A DNA stretch of 35,528 nucleotides, from assembly GCA_017539565.1 (NCBI GenBank), contig JAFYCS010000056.1, forward strand, positions 1 to 35,528, given 5' to 3'. The notes under the pieces were generated by a model that did not search any database, had not been told where the DNA came from, and saw nothing but the letters and a program-made list of their open reading frames with translations. This document shows positions 1-7,494 of the stretch, piece by piece. Origin of the DNA: Lachnospiraceae bacterium. Its GTDB lineage: Bacteria > Bacillota > Clostridia > Lachnospirales > Lachnospiraceae. A program made the position numbers and the translations under genes. The first letter of the stretch is position 1. Every line of letters begins with the position of its first letter.

Positions 1-73
1 CGCATGCCTGACCGATGATGATAGGTCCGCTGCCGATGATAAGTACGCTCTTAATGTCTGTTCTCTGTGCCAT
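1..73 (-). CDS. carB: Carbamoyl-phosphate synthase large chain, N-terminal fragment (cut by window edge)
   Basis: Only the first 24 codons are inside the window. They read MAQRTDIKSVLIIGSGPIII followed by GQAC, which matches the very conserved start of CarB (consensus P-x-R-x-D-I-x-x-x-L-I-I-G-x-G-P-I-x-I-G-Q-A). CarB makes carbamoyl phosphate from bicarbonate, ATP and glutamine-derived ammonia for pyrimidine and arginine synthesis. The ATG is preceded by a good ribosome site (AAGAAAGGGG, about 6 nt upstream). The gene starts only 27 nt after the livF stop with no terminator between, so it may be the last visible gene of the liv operon. carA is not directly upstream, which is where it usually lies. 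Identification is firm despite the short fragment because this segment is diagnostic. Confidence 0.88.
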   Translation of the reverse strand, partial: MAQRTDIKSVLIIGSGPIIIGQAC

Positions 74-100
74 AAAATTCCCCTTTCTTGATTGAACCGT

Positions 101-811
101 TTAACCGCCCAAATATGCCTTCTTGATCTCTTCGCTCTGTGCGAGCTTGTCCGCATCACCGCTTGTGGTTATACGTCCCGTTTCCAGTACGTATGCCCTG
201 TTTGCTACGGAAAGCGCCATCTGCGCGTTCTGCTCCACCAGCAGTATGGTGGTGCCCTGTTTATTCATATCTTCGATGATGCTGAAGATCTGTTTTACCA
301 ATATGGGAGCCAGACCCATGGAAGGCTCGTCAAGCATCATGAGCCTGGGCTTTGACATAAGCGCCCTTCCCATTGCCAGCATCTGCTGCTCGCCGCCGGA
401 TAAGGTTCCCGCCACCTGACGGTATCTTTCCTTAAGCCTGGGAAAAAGCTCATATACCTTTTCCAATGAATCGCTCACTTCCGAAGCGGGCCTGGTGTAT
501 GCGCCCATCTCCAGATTTTCCAGCACCGTCATATGCTGGAATACACGCCTTCCTTCGGGGCAGAGGGCCATGCCCTGTCCTACCACCTTGTCCGCACCTA
601 TGCCGTGCAGATCCTTTCCAAGGAAGGATATCTTGCCGCTGCGGGGCTTTAACAATCCGCCCACGGTATTTAATGTAGTGGACTTGCCGGCACCGTTGGC
701 ACCGATCAGTGTCACTATCTCACCTTCATTTACTTCGAAGGAGACACCCTTTATGGCATGGATGCTGCCGTAATAAACATGCAGGTCTTCGACCTTGAGC
801 ATTGTTCCCAT
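101..811 (-). CDS. livF: Branched-chain amino acid ABC transporter, ATP-binding protein LivF
   Basis: This 236-aa protein is one of the two cytoplasmic ATPases that power the LIV importer. It has a Walker A motif (GANGAGKST, about residues 37-45), the signature LSGGEQQMLAMGRAL near residue 137, Walker B with LMMLDEPS and a switch histidine region, all in the LivF arrangement. Length is normal for the family (about 233-240). The start at 811 is supported by GGAGG 8 nt upstream; an internal Met at residue 4 is less well placed. The livG stop is 3 nt upstream, so the two are translated together. The substrate could be leucine/isoleucine/valine or another amino acid or amide carried by this family. 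Confidence 0.93.
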   Translation of the reverse strand: MGTMLKVEDLHVYYGSIHAIKGVSFEVNEGEIVTLIGANGAGKSTTLNTVGGLLKPRSGKISFLGKDLHGIGADKVVGQGMALCPEGRRVFQHMTVLENLEMGAYTRPASEVSDSLEKVYELFPRLKERYRQVAGTLSGGEQQMLAMGRALMSKPRLMMLDEPSMGLAPILVKQIFSIIEDMNKQGTTILLVEQNAQMALSVANRAYVLETGRITTSGDADKLAQSEEIKKAYLGG

Positions 812-814
812 GCT

Positions 815-1606
815 TTAGTCCTCCTCCTTCCTGCCGCCCAGGTATGCTTCGATTACCTGAGGGTCGTTCTGTATCTGTGTGGGCGTACCCTCTGCGATTA
901 TCTTACCGAAGTTGACCACCACGATGTTCTCGCAGATACCCATGACCAGGTTCATGTCATGCTCGATAAGCATCACGGCGATGTTGAATTCGTCGCGGAT
1001 CTTTTTGATGTTGTTCATCAGCTCTTCCGTTTCGGAAGGGTTCATGCCGGCTGCGGGCTCGTCAAGAAGCAGCAGCTTGGGCTCTGTTGCAAGGGCACGC
1101 ACTATCTCAAGACGGCGCTGTGCTCCGTAAGGCAGGCTGTCGGCGCGTACGTCGGCCTCATCTGCCATGCCGAATATATCCAGCAGTTCAAGGGCACGCT
1201 CATGGGCACGCTTCTCCTCCTTCCAGAAGGAAGGCAGACGGAAGATGCCGGAAAACATTCCGTATTTTACATGATCGTGCAGGCCTATCTTAACATTCTC
1301 CTCCACCGTAAGCTGGTCAAAGAGGCGGATGTTCTGGAAGGTCCTGGCTATGCCTGCGTGGTTTACCTGCACCGGGCTCATATTGCGGGTATCCTTACCG
1401 TCAAGGGTAATGGTTCCGCGGCTGGGCTGGTATACCTTGGTCAGCAGGTTGAATATGGTAGTCTTGCCCGCACCGTTGGGGCCTATGAGTCCCTTTATCT
1501 CGGTGGGTGCGATACTGATATTGAATTCATCCACGGCGGTAAGTCCGCCGAAGTCTATTCCCAGATGGGATGTCTGAAGAACGGGATTCTGCGCTTTATC
1601 ACTCAT
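815..1606 (-). CDS. livG: Branched-chain amino acid ABC transporter, ATP-binding protein LivG
   Basis: The second ATPase of the LIV importer, 263 aa from the start chosen here. Walker A is GPNGAGKTT, and the family-specific insertion containing ARTFQNIRLFDQLTVEENV and a later LLLLDEPAAGMNPSE Walker B region are clear. LivG is longer than LivF because of the inserted segment around residues 100-140, as seen here. An upstream ATG at 1615 is immediately next to GGAGG and so cannot use it; the ATG at 1606 has that GGAGG at 9-nt spacing and overlaps the livM stop by 8 nt (ATGAGTGA), a typical coupled start. It partners LivF beneath the LivH/LivM pore. Confidence 0.92.
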   Translation of the reverse strand: MSDKAQNPVLQTSHLGIDFGGLTAVDEFNISIAPTEIKGLIGPNGAGKTTIFNLLTKVYQPSRGTITLDGKDTRNMSPVQVNHAGIARTFQNIRLFDQLTVEENVKIGLHDHVKYGMFSGIFRLPSFWKEEKRAHERALELLDIFGMADEADVRADSLPYGAQRRLEIVRALATEPKLLLLDEPAAGMNPSETEELMNNIKKIRDEFNIAVMLIEHDMNLVMGICENIVVVNFGKIIAEGTPTQIQNDPQVIEAYLGGRKEED

Positions 1607-2660
1607 TTTTCGCATCCTCCTGTTTTTTCTTTTTCTTAAGATCCGCGATGAAACGGCGTACCTTCTCGTTATTGGTTGCGATCATAACAACGATCAGCAC
1701 GATCGCATATATCAGCATACGGTAATCCGCGAATTTACGTAATAATTCGGGCAGGATGGTCAGCAGGGCTGCCGCTATGATGGAGCCCGTCATGTTTCCG
1801 ATGCCGCCCAGGACTACGAATACCAGCACCAGTATGGAAGTGTTGAAATCGAACTTCTTGGGTGCGATGGTGGAATAATTCAGTGCATAGAGCGCACCCG
1901 CTGCGCCTGCGATGGCTGCGGATGTTACGAATGCGATGAGCTTATGCTTGGTAACCGGCACACCGGAAGCCTCCGCTGCTATGCGGTTGTCGCGGATAGC
2001 CATGATAGCCAGACCGGTGCGGCTGTTGACCAGGTTCTGAATGATCACCAGTACCACGATCAGCAGTATGGTACCTGCCATGAAGGTGGAAAGCTTGGTC
2101 ACGCCTGTAGCGCCCATGGGGCCGTTGATAAGTATCTTTCCGTCGGCTGCCAGGTTAAGGGATGCGGTGTCCTTAAAGGACATGTGCAGGCCTGCGCCGT
2201 CAACACCCACATAGAGGCAGTTAAGTACGTTCTTTATTATCTCTCCGAAAGCCAGGGTAACGATAGCCAGATAGTCGCCGTTAAGACGCAGCACCGGGAT
2301 GCCGATGATGACGCCGGCGATTCCCGCCAGGAGCGCACCCACAACTATGGCACATAAAAGCCTTAAGCCTGTGGAAGGTATGCTGCCTGCCAGCGACATG
2401 GATACCACCACGCCGGAGAAAGCACCTACGGACATGAAGCCCGCATGGCCCAGACTCAGCTCTCCCGATATACCTACCACCAGGTTAAGGGCAAGAGCCA
2501 TTATTACATAAGAAACGATGGGGATCAGCTGTCCCTTTAAGCTGTTGGTCAGATGTCCGCTTACTGCCACAGCCTGGATGATAAAATAGAATGCTATGAC
2601 TATCCCGTAATTAAGGAAGGACACTTTTGTATGCTTTTTGATCTTCTTTAGAAAGTTCAT
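1599..2660 (-). CDS. livM: Branched-chain amino acid ABC transporter, permease LivM
   Basis: A 353-aa polytopic membrane protein forming half of the LIV translocation pore. The family motif GISGELSLGHAGFMSVGA is near residue 65, and the EAA-like loop that docks to the ATPase (SRTGLAIMAIRDNRIAAEA) is near residue 215. About nine to ten hydrophobic segments are visible. The C-terminus is a lysine-rich tail (LKKKKKQEDAKNE). It follows livH by 14 nt and overlaps livG by 8 nt. The G-rich stretch GGGGGG about 8 nt before the ATG serves as ribosome site. Confidence 0.93.
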   Translation of the reverse strand: MNFLKKIKKHTKVSFLNYGIVIAFYFIIQAVAVSGHLTNSLKGQLIPIVSYVIMALALNLVVGISGELSLGHAGFMSVGAFSGVVVSMSLAGSIPSTGLRLLCAIVVGALLAGIAGVIIGIPVLRLNGDYLAIVTLAFGEIIKNVLNCLYVGVDGAGLHMSFKDTASLNLAADGKILINGPMGATGVTKLSTFMAGTILLIVVLVIIQNLVNSRTGLAIMAIRDNRIAAEASGVPVTKHKLIAFVTSAAIAGAAGALYALNYSTIAPKKFDFNTSILVLVFVVLGGIGNMTGSIIAAALLTILPELLRKFADYRMLIYAIVLIVVMIATNNEKVRRFIADLKKKKKQEDAKNE

Positions 2661-2674
2661 CCGCGCGGCCCCCC

Positions 2675-3547
2675 TTATACCTTTTCCCTGATCTTACGGC
2701 CCAGAAGTCCTGTAGGCTTAACCAGCAGCACGATGATCAGGACCGCAAATACGATCGCGTCCGAAAGCTGCGTGGATACATAAGCCTTGCCGAAGATCTC
2801 TATTACACCAAGGAGAACGCCGCCCAGCATAGCGCCGGGGATGGATCCGATGCCGCCGAATACAGCTGCGGTGAATGCCTTGATACCGGGCATTGCGCCG
2901 GTGGTGGGCATAAGTGTGGGATATGCGCTGCACAGCAGCACTCCCGCAATAGCAGCAAGACCTGAGCCGATGGCAAAGGTCATTGAAATGGTACGGTTTA
3001 CGTTGATACCCATGAGGGTAGCTGCGCCCTTATCCTCCGATACGGCGCGCATGGCCTTTCCCATCTTGGTCTTGGAAGTAAAGAGGGTAAGTGCCACCAT
3101 TATAATTATGTTTGCCAGCACCGTGATGATCGTCACGGGCGCGATCTGCGTACCGCCCAGCTGGATCGCCGGAAGGTTAGCAAATACATTGGGGAATACT
3201 TTCGTATTTGATGTCCAGATCAGTAATGCTGCATTCTGAAGGAAATAGGAAACACCGATAGCGGTGATCAGAACCGCAAGAGATGTGGCATTACGAAGAG
3301 GCTTATAAGCCAGGCCTTCTATCACGATACCCAGTATCGTACAGACAAACACCGAAGCCAGGACCGCCAATGCGGGCGGCCAGCCCAGATAAGAGATGGA
3401 ACAGAAGGCAACGTAACCGCCTACCATGATAACATCTCCATGGGCAAAATTAAGCATCTTCGCAATACCATATACCATGGTATATCCAAGTGCTATTATC
3501 GCATATACACTTCCTAAACTTATGCCGTTGATAAGATTGGCCAGCAT
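2675..3547 (-). CDS. livH: Branched-chain amino acid ABC transporter, permease LivH
   Basis: A 290-aa membrane protein, the second pore subunit of the LIV importer. The N-terminal family motif GYTMVYGIAKMLNFAHG is near residue 21 and the ATPase-docking loop TKMGKAMRAVSEDKGAA near residue 160. Eight or so transmembrane segments are visible and the length is normal (about 290-310). The ribosome site is AAGGAAG, 6-8 nt before the ATG. It is separated from livK by 186 nt holding a palindromic element, which may set the expression ratio of the binding protein to the membrane subunits. Confidence 0.94.
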   Translation of the reverse strand: MLANLINGISLGSVYAIIALGYTMVYGIAKMLNFAHGDVIMVGGYVAFCSISYLGWPPALAVLASVFVCTILGIVIEGLAYKPLRNATSLAVLITAIGVSYFLQNAALLIWTSNTKVFPNVFANLPAIQLGGTQIAPVTIITVLANIIIMVALTLFTSKTKMGKAMRAVSEDKGAATLMGINVNRTISMTFAIGSGLAAIAGVLLCSAYPTLMPTTGAMPGIKAFTAAVFGGIGSIPGAMLGGVLLGVIEIFGKAYVSTQLSDAIVFAVLIIVLLVKPTGLLGRKIREKV

Positions 3548-3564
3548 GAAATTTCTTCCTTACT

Positions 3565-3728
3565 TTATTAGTAAAGATCCTTCGCTTCGCTCAGGATGAC
3601 AGAGTCACAAGAAGGGGCCCGCCTTTTGGCATCAGGAGAGACCCGCAACGCGGGAGGTACCTGATGCCGTTTAAAAGGTGGGAAGATCGTCTTGTGACCC
3701 CGGCATACCTATGCTTAGGATCTTATTA
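3565..3728 (-). repeat. Palindromic intergenic element (MITE/REP-like) between livK and livH
   Basis: Almost the entire livK-livH spacer is one long imperfect inverted repeat. Matching arms are AAGATCCT (3574-3581) with AGGATCTT (3717-3724); GTCACAAGA with TCTTGTGAC; a CC-G/A-CCTTTT block with its complement; and GGCATCAGG with CCTGATGCC around a small inner hairpin CCCGC-AAC-GCGGG. On the transcribed strand the distal arm contains GTCATCCTGAGCGAAGCGAA, a motif I recall from scattered intergenic repeats in diverse bacterial genomes. Six-base direct repeats TTATTA (3565-3570 and 3723-3728) flank it and could be a target duplication, but they are AT-rich and so weak evidence. The RNA would fold into a stable hairpin that could protect the livK message or reduce read-through. 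Confidence 0.6.
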
Positions 3729-3733
3729 TTTAA

Positions 3734-5059
3734 TTACAGACCTACATAAACACCGTCTTTGATAACAACAGCCTTGGGAGCCTTGTTAACCTCGCCGTTA
3801 GCGGTCCATACCATGTTGCTTCCGGTAACACCGTCGTAGGAGAAGTTAGGATCGGTGAATACAGAGATCAGAATGGTGCAGATCTCCTCTGCGCTCTTGC
3901 CGGTAACATCAAGGTCACCGTTCTTGTCAGCATAGTACTCAAGTGCCTTGTAGATTGCGTAAGGGCAGTCATAACCGTCAGCTGCGAACTGGTTGGGGGT
4001 CTCACCGTAACCTGCATTGTACTTGCTTACGAAGTTCTTGGTCAGATCATCGGTAGCATCTGCAGAGAAAGGTGTAAGAAGGATAACACCCTCAGCCAGA
4101 GTGGTGTCAAAACCTTCCATGGTAAGGATACCGTCCATACCGTCTACACCGAAGAACTTAGGATCATAGCCCATGTTGTTTGCCTGCTGAAGGATCAGAG
4201 ATGCAGGCTGATAGTATATAGGCAGGAAGATCAGATCTGCACCTGCGCTCTGAGCCTCACCAAGCTGTACGGAGAAATCGTTAGCAGTGTCATCGGTGAA
4301 GGTTGTGGTTGATACTATTTCAAGTCCAAGCTCACCTGCCTTTGAATTGAAGGTCTGGTAGATACCGGTTGAATATGCATCAGAGTTGTTGTAGATGATG
4401 GCAACCTTGGTAGCCATGCTGTTATCTACGATATACTGAGCGGATGCAAGACCCTGGTTAGGATCGGTAAAGCATACCTGGAACATATTGTCCTTGCCGT
4501 TGATAACATCAGGTGATGAAGCGGAAGGTGTAAGCATGAATACTCTGTCAGCGTTAGCCTCTGCACTTACAGCTACGCAGGGAGTAGTGGTAACGGTACC
4601 TGCGATAACCTGTACATTCCAGTCCTTTAAGTTATTGTATGCATTAACGGACTTCTCTGCATCGTGCTCATCATCCTGAGGATTGTACTGGATCTGGAAA
4701 TCGGGGCTGATTGCGTTGATCTCGTCAACTGCGATCTGCTCGCCGTTCTTTACTGCATTTCCGTAGATTGCTGCGCCGCCGGTAAGGGGTCCGATCATAC
4801 CCAGGTTAAGGGTACCGGTAAGCTTGCCGCCTGCACTTGCCTGAGTATCTGCGTCTGCATCGGTGGTGCCTGCATCAGTAGTACCTGCATCGGTAGTTCC
4901 TGCATCGGTGCTGCCTGCGTCGGTGCTGCCTGCATCAGTAGTTCCTGCATCGGTGCTGCCTGAGGTAGCGGGTACATCAGCGGTTGCGTCTGTGCAGCCT
5001 GCCATAAGGCCCATGCCCATAGTAGCTGCCAATACCATAGTTACGATTCTCTTTTTCAT
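3734..5059 (-). CDS. livK: Branched-chain amino acid ABC transporter, substrate-binding lipoprotein LivK-like
   Basis: This 441-aa extracellular lipoprotein captures the substrate for the LIV importer. It starts with a lipoprotein signal (MKKRIVTMVLAATMGMGLMA then GC, lipid-modified Cys22). Residues 35-69 are a low-complexity linker of seven (S/T)TDAG units. The peripla-type binding domain (type I, Leu/Ile/Val-binding, PF13458-like) runs from about residue 80, beginning LNLGMIGPLTGGAAIYG. The reading frame extends further upstream, but the ATG at 5059 has GGAGG 7 nt before it and starts a proper signal peptide, so it is preferred. It is first in the operon, with a promoter about 115 nt upstream. 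The exact ligand is not predictable; amino acids are most likely. Confidence 0.93.
   Translation of the reverse strand: MKKRIVTMVLAATMGMGLMAGCTDATADVPATSGSTDAGTTDAGSTDAGSTDAGTTDAGTTDAGTTDADADTQASAGGKLTGTLNLGMIGPLTGGAAIYGNAVKNGEQIAVDEINAISPDFQIQYNPQDDEHDAEKSVNAYNNLKDWNVQVIAGTVTTTPCVAVSAEANADRVFMLTPSASSPDVINGKDNMFQVCFTDPNQGLASAQYIVDNSMATKVAIIYNNSDAYSTGIYQTFNSKAGELGLEIVSTTTFTDDTANDFSVQLGEAQSAGADLIFLPIYYQPASLILQQANNMGYDPKFFGVDGMDGILTMEGFDTTLAEGVILLTPFSADATDDLTKNFVSKYNAGYGETPNQFAADGYDCPYAIYKALEYYADKNGDLDVTGKSAEEICTILISVFTDPNFSYDGVTGSNMVWTANGEVNKAPKAVVIKDGVYVGL
4853..4957 (-). repeat. 15-bp minisatellite (7 copies) encoding the LivK linker
   Basis: Seven tandem 15-bp units, on the plus strand of the form TGCATCGGTGCTGCC with A/G and T/C variants, encode (S/T)TDAG repeats. 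They lie between the lipidated cysteine and the binding domain, and make a flexible, acidic tether. In-frame copy-number change by slippage would alter only linker length. Confidence 0.85.
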
Positions 5060-5089
5060 AATTTTTCCTCCTTGATCTGCGGTGTTAAA

Positions 5090-5110
5090 TTTATGACCCG
5101 ATGTCATAAA
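5090..5110 (-). promoter_or_regulatory. Inverted repeat in the livK leader
   Basis: TTTATGAC and GTCATAAA form a perfect 8-bp inverted repeat with a 5-nt centre in the 5' untranslated region of livK, about 30 nt before the ATG and between promoter and ribosome site. It could be an operator or a small RNA hairpin. No regulator can be named. Confidence 0.4.
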
Positions 5111-5172
5111 AAAAGGAGTCACAGGATCCGATGGCGAATCTCTGAAACCCCGTTGTTCCCGCAATCTGATGT

Positions 5173-5201
5173 AGTCTAACACAATAATGCAGAAAATTCA
5201 A
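5173..5201 (-). promoter_or_regulatory. Sigma-A promoter of the liv operon
   Basis: On the minus strand TTGAAT (5201-5196) is followed by a 17-nt spacer and TAGACT (5178-5173), with a TG one base before the -10 (extended -10, TGTTAGACT). It faces livK with a leader of about 105-110 nt. Confidence 0.6.
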
Positions 5202-5209
5202 GTTTTTTA

Positions 5210-5232
5210 CTGTACAAAATCGATTTTTGCAG
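5210..5232. promoter_or_regulatory. Palindrome upstream of the livK promoter
   Basis: AAAATCGATTTT (5216-5227) is a perfect 12-bp palindrome, extended by imperfect symmetry to CTG...CAG over 23 bp. It lies about 10-30 bp upstream of the livK -35 box, a usual place for an activator or repressor site. The controlling protein is unknown. Confidence 0.4.
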
Positions 5233-5329
5233 TGTGGGCAATTTGGTGATAATACATAAAAAGAATACAACTTTTCCAAACATGACTTCCGCTTTTATCC
5301 TATTGTATCAATCAAATCCTGATCCTCCG

Positions 5330-5365
5330 GCTAACACATCCTCTCTTTTCGCGATTTGTGTTAGC
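5330..5365. promoter_or_regulatory. Inverted repeat GCTAACACA/TGTGTTAGC in the spacer before the liv operon
   Basis: A perfect 9-bp inverted repeat with an 18-nt centre. There is no T-run on either side, so it is not an ordinary terminator. The remaining DNA of this 425-nt spacer (5060-5484) holds the liv promoter, two palindromes and the terminator of the neighbouring operon, with no convincing gene. Confidence 0.3.
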
Positions 5366-5415
5366 CCTTTCGTAGGCTTTAAGATCACAGATTTCGCCAC
5401 GCCCGGGTCCCGAAA

Positions 5416-5449
5416 CAAAAAAATCGCGGAAACCAAAGATTTCCGCGAT
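5416..5449 (-). terminator. Rho-independent terminator of the sigI-rsgI-kinase operon
   Basis: ATCGCGGAAA pairs with TTTCCGCGAT (10 bp) around a 7-nt loop. On the minus strand it is followed directly by seven T residues. It lies about 35 nt after the stop of the cytidylate-kinase-like gene. Confidence 0.9.
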
Positions 5450-5484
5450 CGAACTTAAATGCAATCGGATTATATATTACAATC

Positions 5485-6120
5485 TTATATCACATCCCCA
5501 AACTTAACCTTAATATACTCCACGATCACCTTCACACACTGCTCGTAAGTGAGCTCGCCGGTATTTAAGCACAGATCGTAGTTGTAGGGGCTCTCCCATT
5601 CCTTACCGGTATGGTACTTATAATAGGCCCTGCGGTACTTGTCCATTTCCAGGATATGCTTCTCGGCTTCCTTGCGGCTCATATCCAGGCGGGCCATCTC
5701 GGTCTGTATGCACTTCTCAAGGGGTGCGTACACGAAGATGCTCACCACATGAGGGAAATCCTTCAGCACATAGTCGGCAGCCCTGCCTATACATACGAAG
5801 CTCTCTCTTTCGGCCAGCTCTTTTAATACCTTGGCCTGGAATGCGAAGAGGTTGTCGTTCTTTGTATAATCTGAACTCTCGGGAGGGATTATCTCCCCGT
5901 TGTATACCTTTTTTGTGACACTGTAGAGCAGGCTCTTCTTCATGGTCTCATCGGCCTTTGCAAAGAGCTCCTCACTGATACCGCTGTCATCACTTGCCAT
6001 GCGCAGGATCTTCTTGTCATAGAAGCCTATGCCGTATTCTTCGGCAAGCATCTTACCTATTATGGTCGCTCCGCTGCCGCAGGTGCGGGTCAGTGCCAGT
6101 ACGAATCTGTCATCAGCCAT
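5485..6120 (-). CDS. Cytidylate kinase-like family protein
   Basis: A 211-aa soluble protein of the cytidylate-kinase-like family (PF13189-type). The N-terminus carries the family P-loop variant TRTCGSGATIIGKMLAEEYG (residues 11-30), followed by the conserved G-x-x-F-Y-D (GIGFYDKKIL). A central CIGRAADYVL and the arginine-rich RLDMSRKEAEKHILEMDKYR helix match the nucleoside-monophosphate-binding and lid regions. It is about as long as relatives in Firmicutes. It would phosphorylate a nucleotide or related small molecule; true CMP specificity is not established for this family, and canonical Cmk is a different protein. It follows rsgI by 26 nt, so it belongs to the sigI operon, an uncommon partner. 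Confidence 0.85.
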   Translation of the reverse strand: MADDRFVLALTRTCGSGATIIGKMLAEEYGIGFYDKKILRMASDDSGISEELFAKADETMKKSLLYSVTKKVYNGEIIPPESSDYTKNDNLFAFQAKVLKELAERESFVCIGRAADYVLKDFPHVVSIFVYAPLEKCIQTEMARLDMSRKEAEKHILEMDKYRRAYYKYHTGKEWESPYNYDLCLNTGELTYEQCVKVIVEYIKVKFGDVI

Positions 6121-6146
6121 ATGTATACCCCCGTTAAGATCCTTCC

Positions 6147-7490
6147 CTAATTCTGTACGCTGTTGTCCGATGCTCCGACAGGCGCCTCTGTAGGTGTAGG
6201 TGCCTTTTCCTCTTCGGTAGGAGTAGGCACTTCCGTAGGTGTAGGCGCATCCGTAGGTGTCGGCTTGGGCGTTACCGTAGGAAGCGGTGTAGGCGTAGGT
6301 GTCGAAGTCGGTCCCGTCGCAGGCTTGGGCGTAGGTGTCGCCGTAGGCTTGGGTGTGGGAGTCGTTGTAGGCCCTTCCGCAGGCTTGGGCGTAGGTGTCG
6401 CCGTAGGCTTGGGTGTAGGCGTCGAAGTCGGTCCCGTCGCAGGCTTGGGCGTAGGTGTCGCCGTAGGCTTAAGCGTAGGTGTCGCCGTAATTGTAGGTGT
6501 TGCCACGGGATCTGCACCGCCTGTAGGTTTTGCACCTTCAGGAGTAGGTGTTGCAGCGGGTGTTACGCCTTCACCTTCCGTAGGAGTCACACCGTCATTA
6601 TCTATTTCATTGCCCGAAGGAGTAGGTGTTGCCTTCTTTCCGGGCTTCTTGGTAGGCTCATTGGTGGGAGTAGCGGTTGCTTCTGCCATCATTGTAGGTG
6701 TAGCGGAAGCTGCAGGACTGTCTGTAGGGCTTACGCCATCTGTACTCACTGCGCTCACTGCCTTTGCGGCTTCCTCAGGGGTAACCTGCTTAAGCGTGGT
6801 GCTCTCCACCAGTTCCTTTACCGAACTTTCCTGGGCTTTCTTCTCAGATGTGCCGCTCTCTGCCTCGGCTTTCTTTGATACCTCATAGCGGCCGGCACTC
6901 ACACCCTGTTCCTTTGCTTCTTTACGCTCGGACATGGTGGATTCTACCACATATACCGCTACATCTTCTTCTGCGGCTATGGTCTCTGCCGCCATCTTAA
7001 GGTCTTTCCTGACCAGAATATCATCCGATACCACAGATACCAGCATGATATTGTCTTTTTCCTCACCAAGATATCCTGCCCTGTAAAGCTCTGCCTTGGT
7101 GTTTTCAAGTGCGGTTCCCAGGTCTTCACCCTTTACACCGTCATCTTTAAGCTTATCGGCTATGGCCTGTGCATCTTCATTAAGAGCTGTAACACGAAGT
7201 ACCTTGCACTTTGCGTTCACCGCATATTCCAGGGAAGGATTTACATCCACTGTAACGTATGCGTTCTCTTTGATATTGCGTTTGTAGGTCACACCTGCTC
7301 CGAAAAACACCAAAACCAGTGCCGCAGCCGCTACTATGAAGCGGAATGCGCCACTGTTCTGTATCATCTTCCGGGACATGATTATCTCCTGCCCCGGCTT
7401 ATATCCATTGTCACGGATACGCTCTATGCCGCCGCCTTGAACCATAACTACAGCATAGCCGTCCCGGATCTCCAGAACTACGGCCTTCAT
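6147..7490 (-). CDS. rsgI: RsgI-type membrane anti-sigma-I factor with Pro-Thr stalk
   Basis: A 447-aa single-pass membrane protein predicted to hold SigI inactive. Residues 1-42 form the cytoplasmic RsgI N-terminal domain (MKAVVLEIRDGYAVVMVQGG), a transmembrane helix spans about 48-68, and an extracellular domain follows with the conserved AYVTVDVNPSLEYAVNAKCK (residues 77-96). In studied RsgI proteins the Asn-Pro within this motif is a self-cleavage site needed for signalling; here it is N84-P85. From about residue 280 the protein is a low-complexity Pro-Thr-Ala stalk ending PVGASDNSVQN, without any carbohydrate-binding or hydrolase domain that I can recognise, unlike the sugar-sensing RsgI proteins of cellulolytic clostridia. 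It starts 4 nt after sigI. Confidence 0.88.
   Translation of the reverse strand: MKAVVLEIRDGYAVVMVQGGGIERIRDNGYKPGQEIIMSRKMIQNSGAFRFIVAAAALVLVFFGAGVTYKRNIKENAYVTVDVNPSLEYAVNAKCKVLRVTALNEDAQAIADKLKDDGVKGEDLGTALENTKAELYRAGYLGEEKDNIMLVSVVSDDILVRKDLKMAAETIAAEEDVAVYVVESTMSERKEAKEQGVSAGRYEVSKKAEAESGTSEKKAQESSVKELVESTTLKQVTPEEAAKAVSAVSTDGVSPTDSPAASATPTMMAEATATPTNEPTKKPGKKATPTPSGNEIDNDGVTPTEGEGVTPAATPTPEGAKPTGGADPVATPTITATPTLKPTATPTPKPATGPTSTPTPKPTATPTPKPAEGPTTTPTPKPTATPTPKPATGPTSTPTPTPLPTVTPKPTPTDAPTPTEVPTPTEEEKAPTPTEAPVGASDNSVQN
6301..6480 (-). repeat. 60-bp tandem repeat (3 copies) in the RsgI stalk
   Basis: Three consecutive 60-bp units encode 20-aa blocks of the type PKPTATPTPKPA(T/E)GPT(S/T)TPT. 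The first and third are nearly identical at DNA level, the middle one differs by several bases. The unit encodes extended, probably glycosylatable Pro-Thr sequence outside the membrane. Confidence 0.85.
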
Positions 7491-7494
7491 TGTT

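Noticed and set aside
758-1639. Plus-strand open frame of 293 aa
   Set aside because: It is antisense to livG, with no ribosome site or recognisable domain.
6163-6888. Plus-strand open frame of Gly-Val repeats (241 aa)
   Set aside because: It is the complement of the Pro-Thr codons of the RsgI stalk and lacks a ribosome site.
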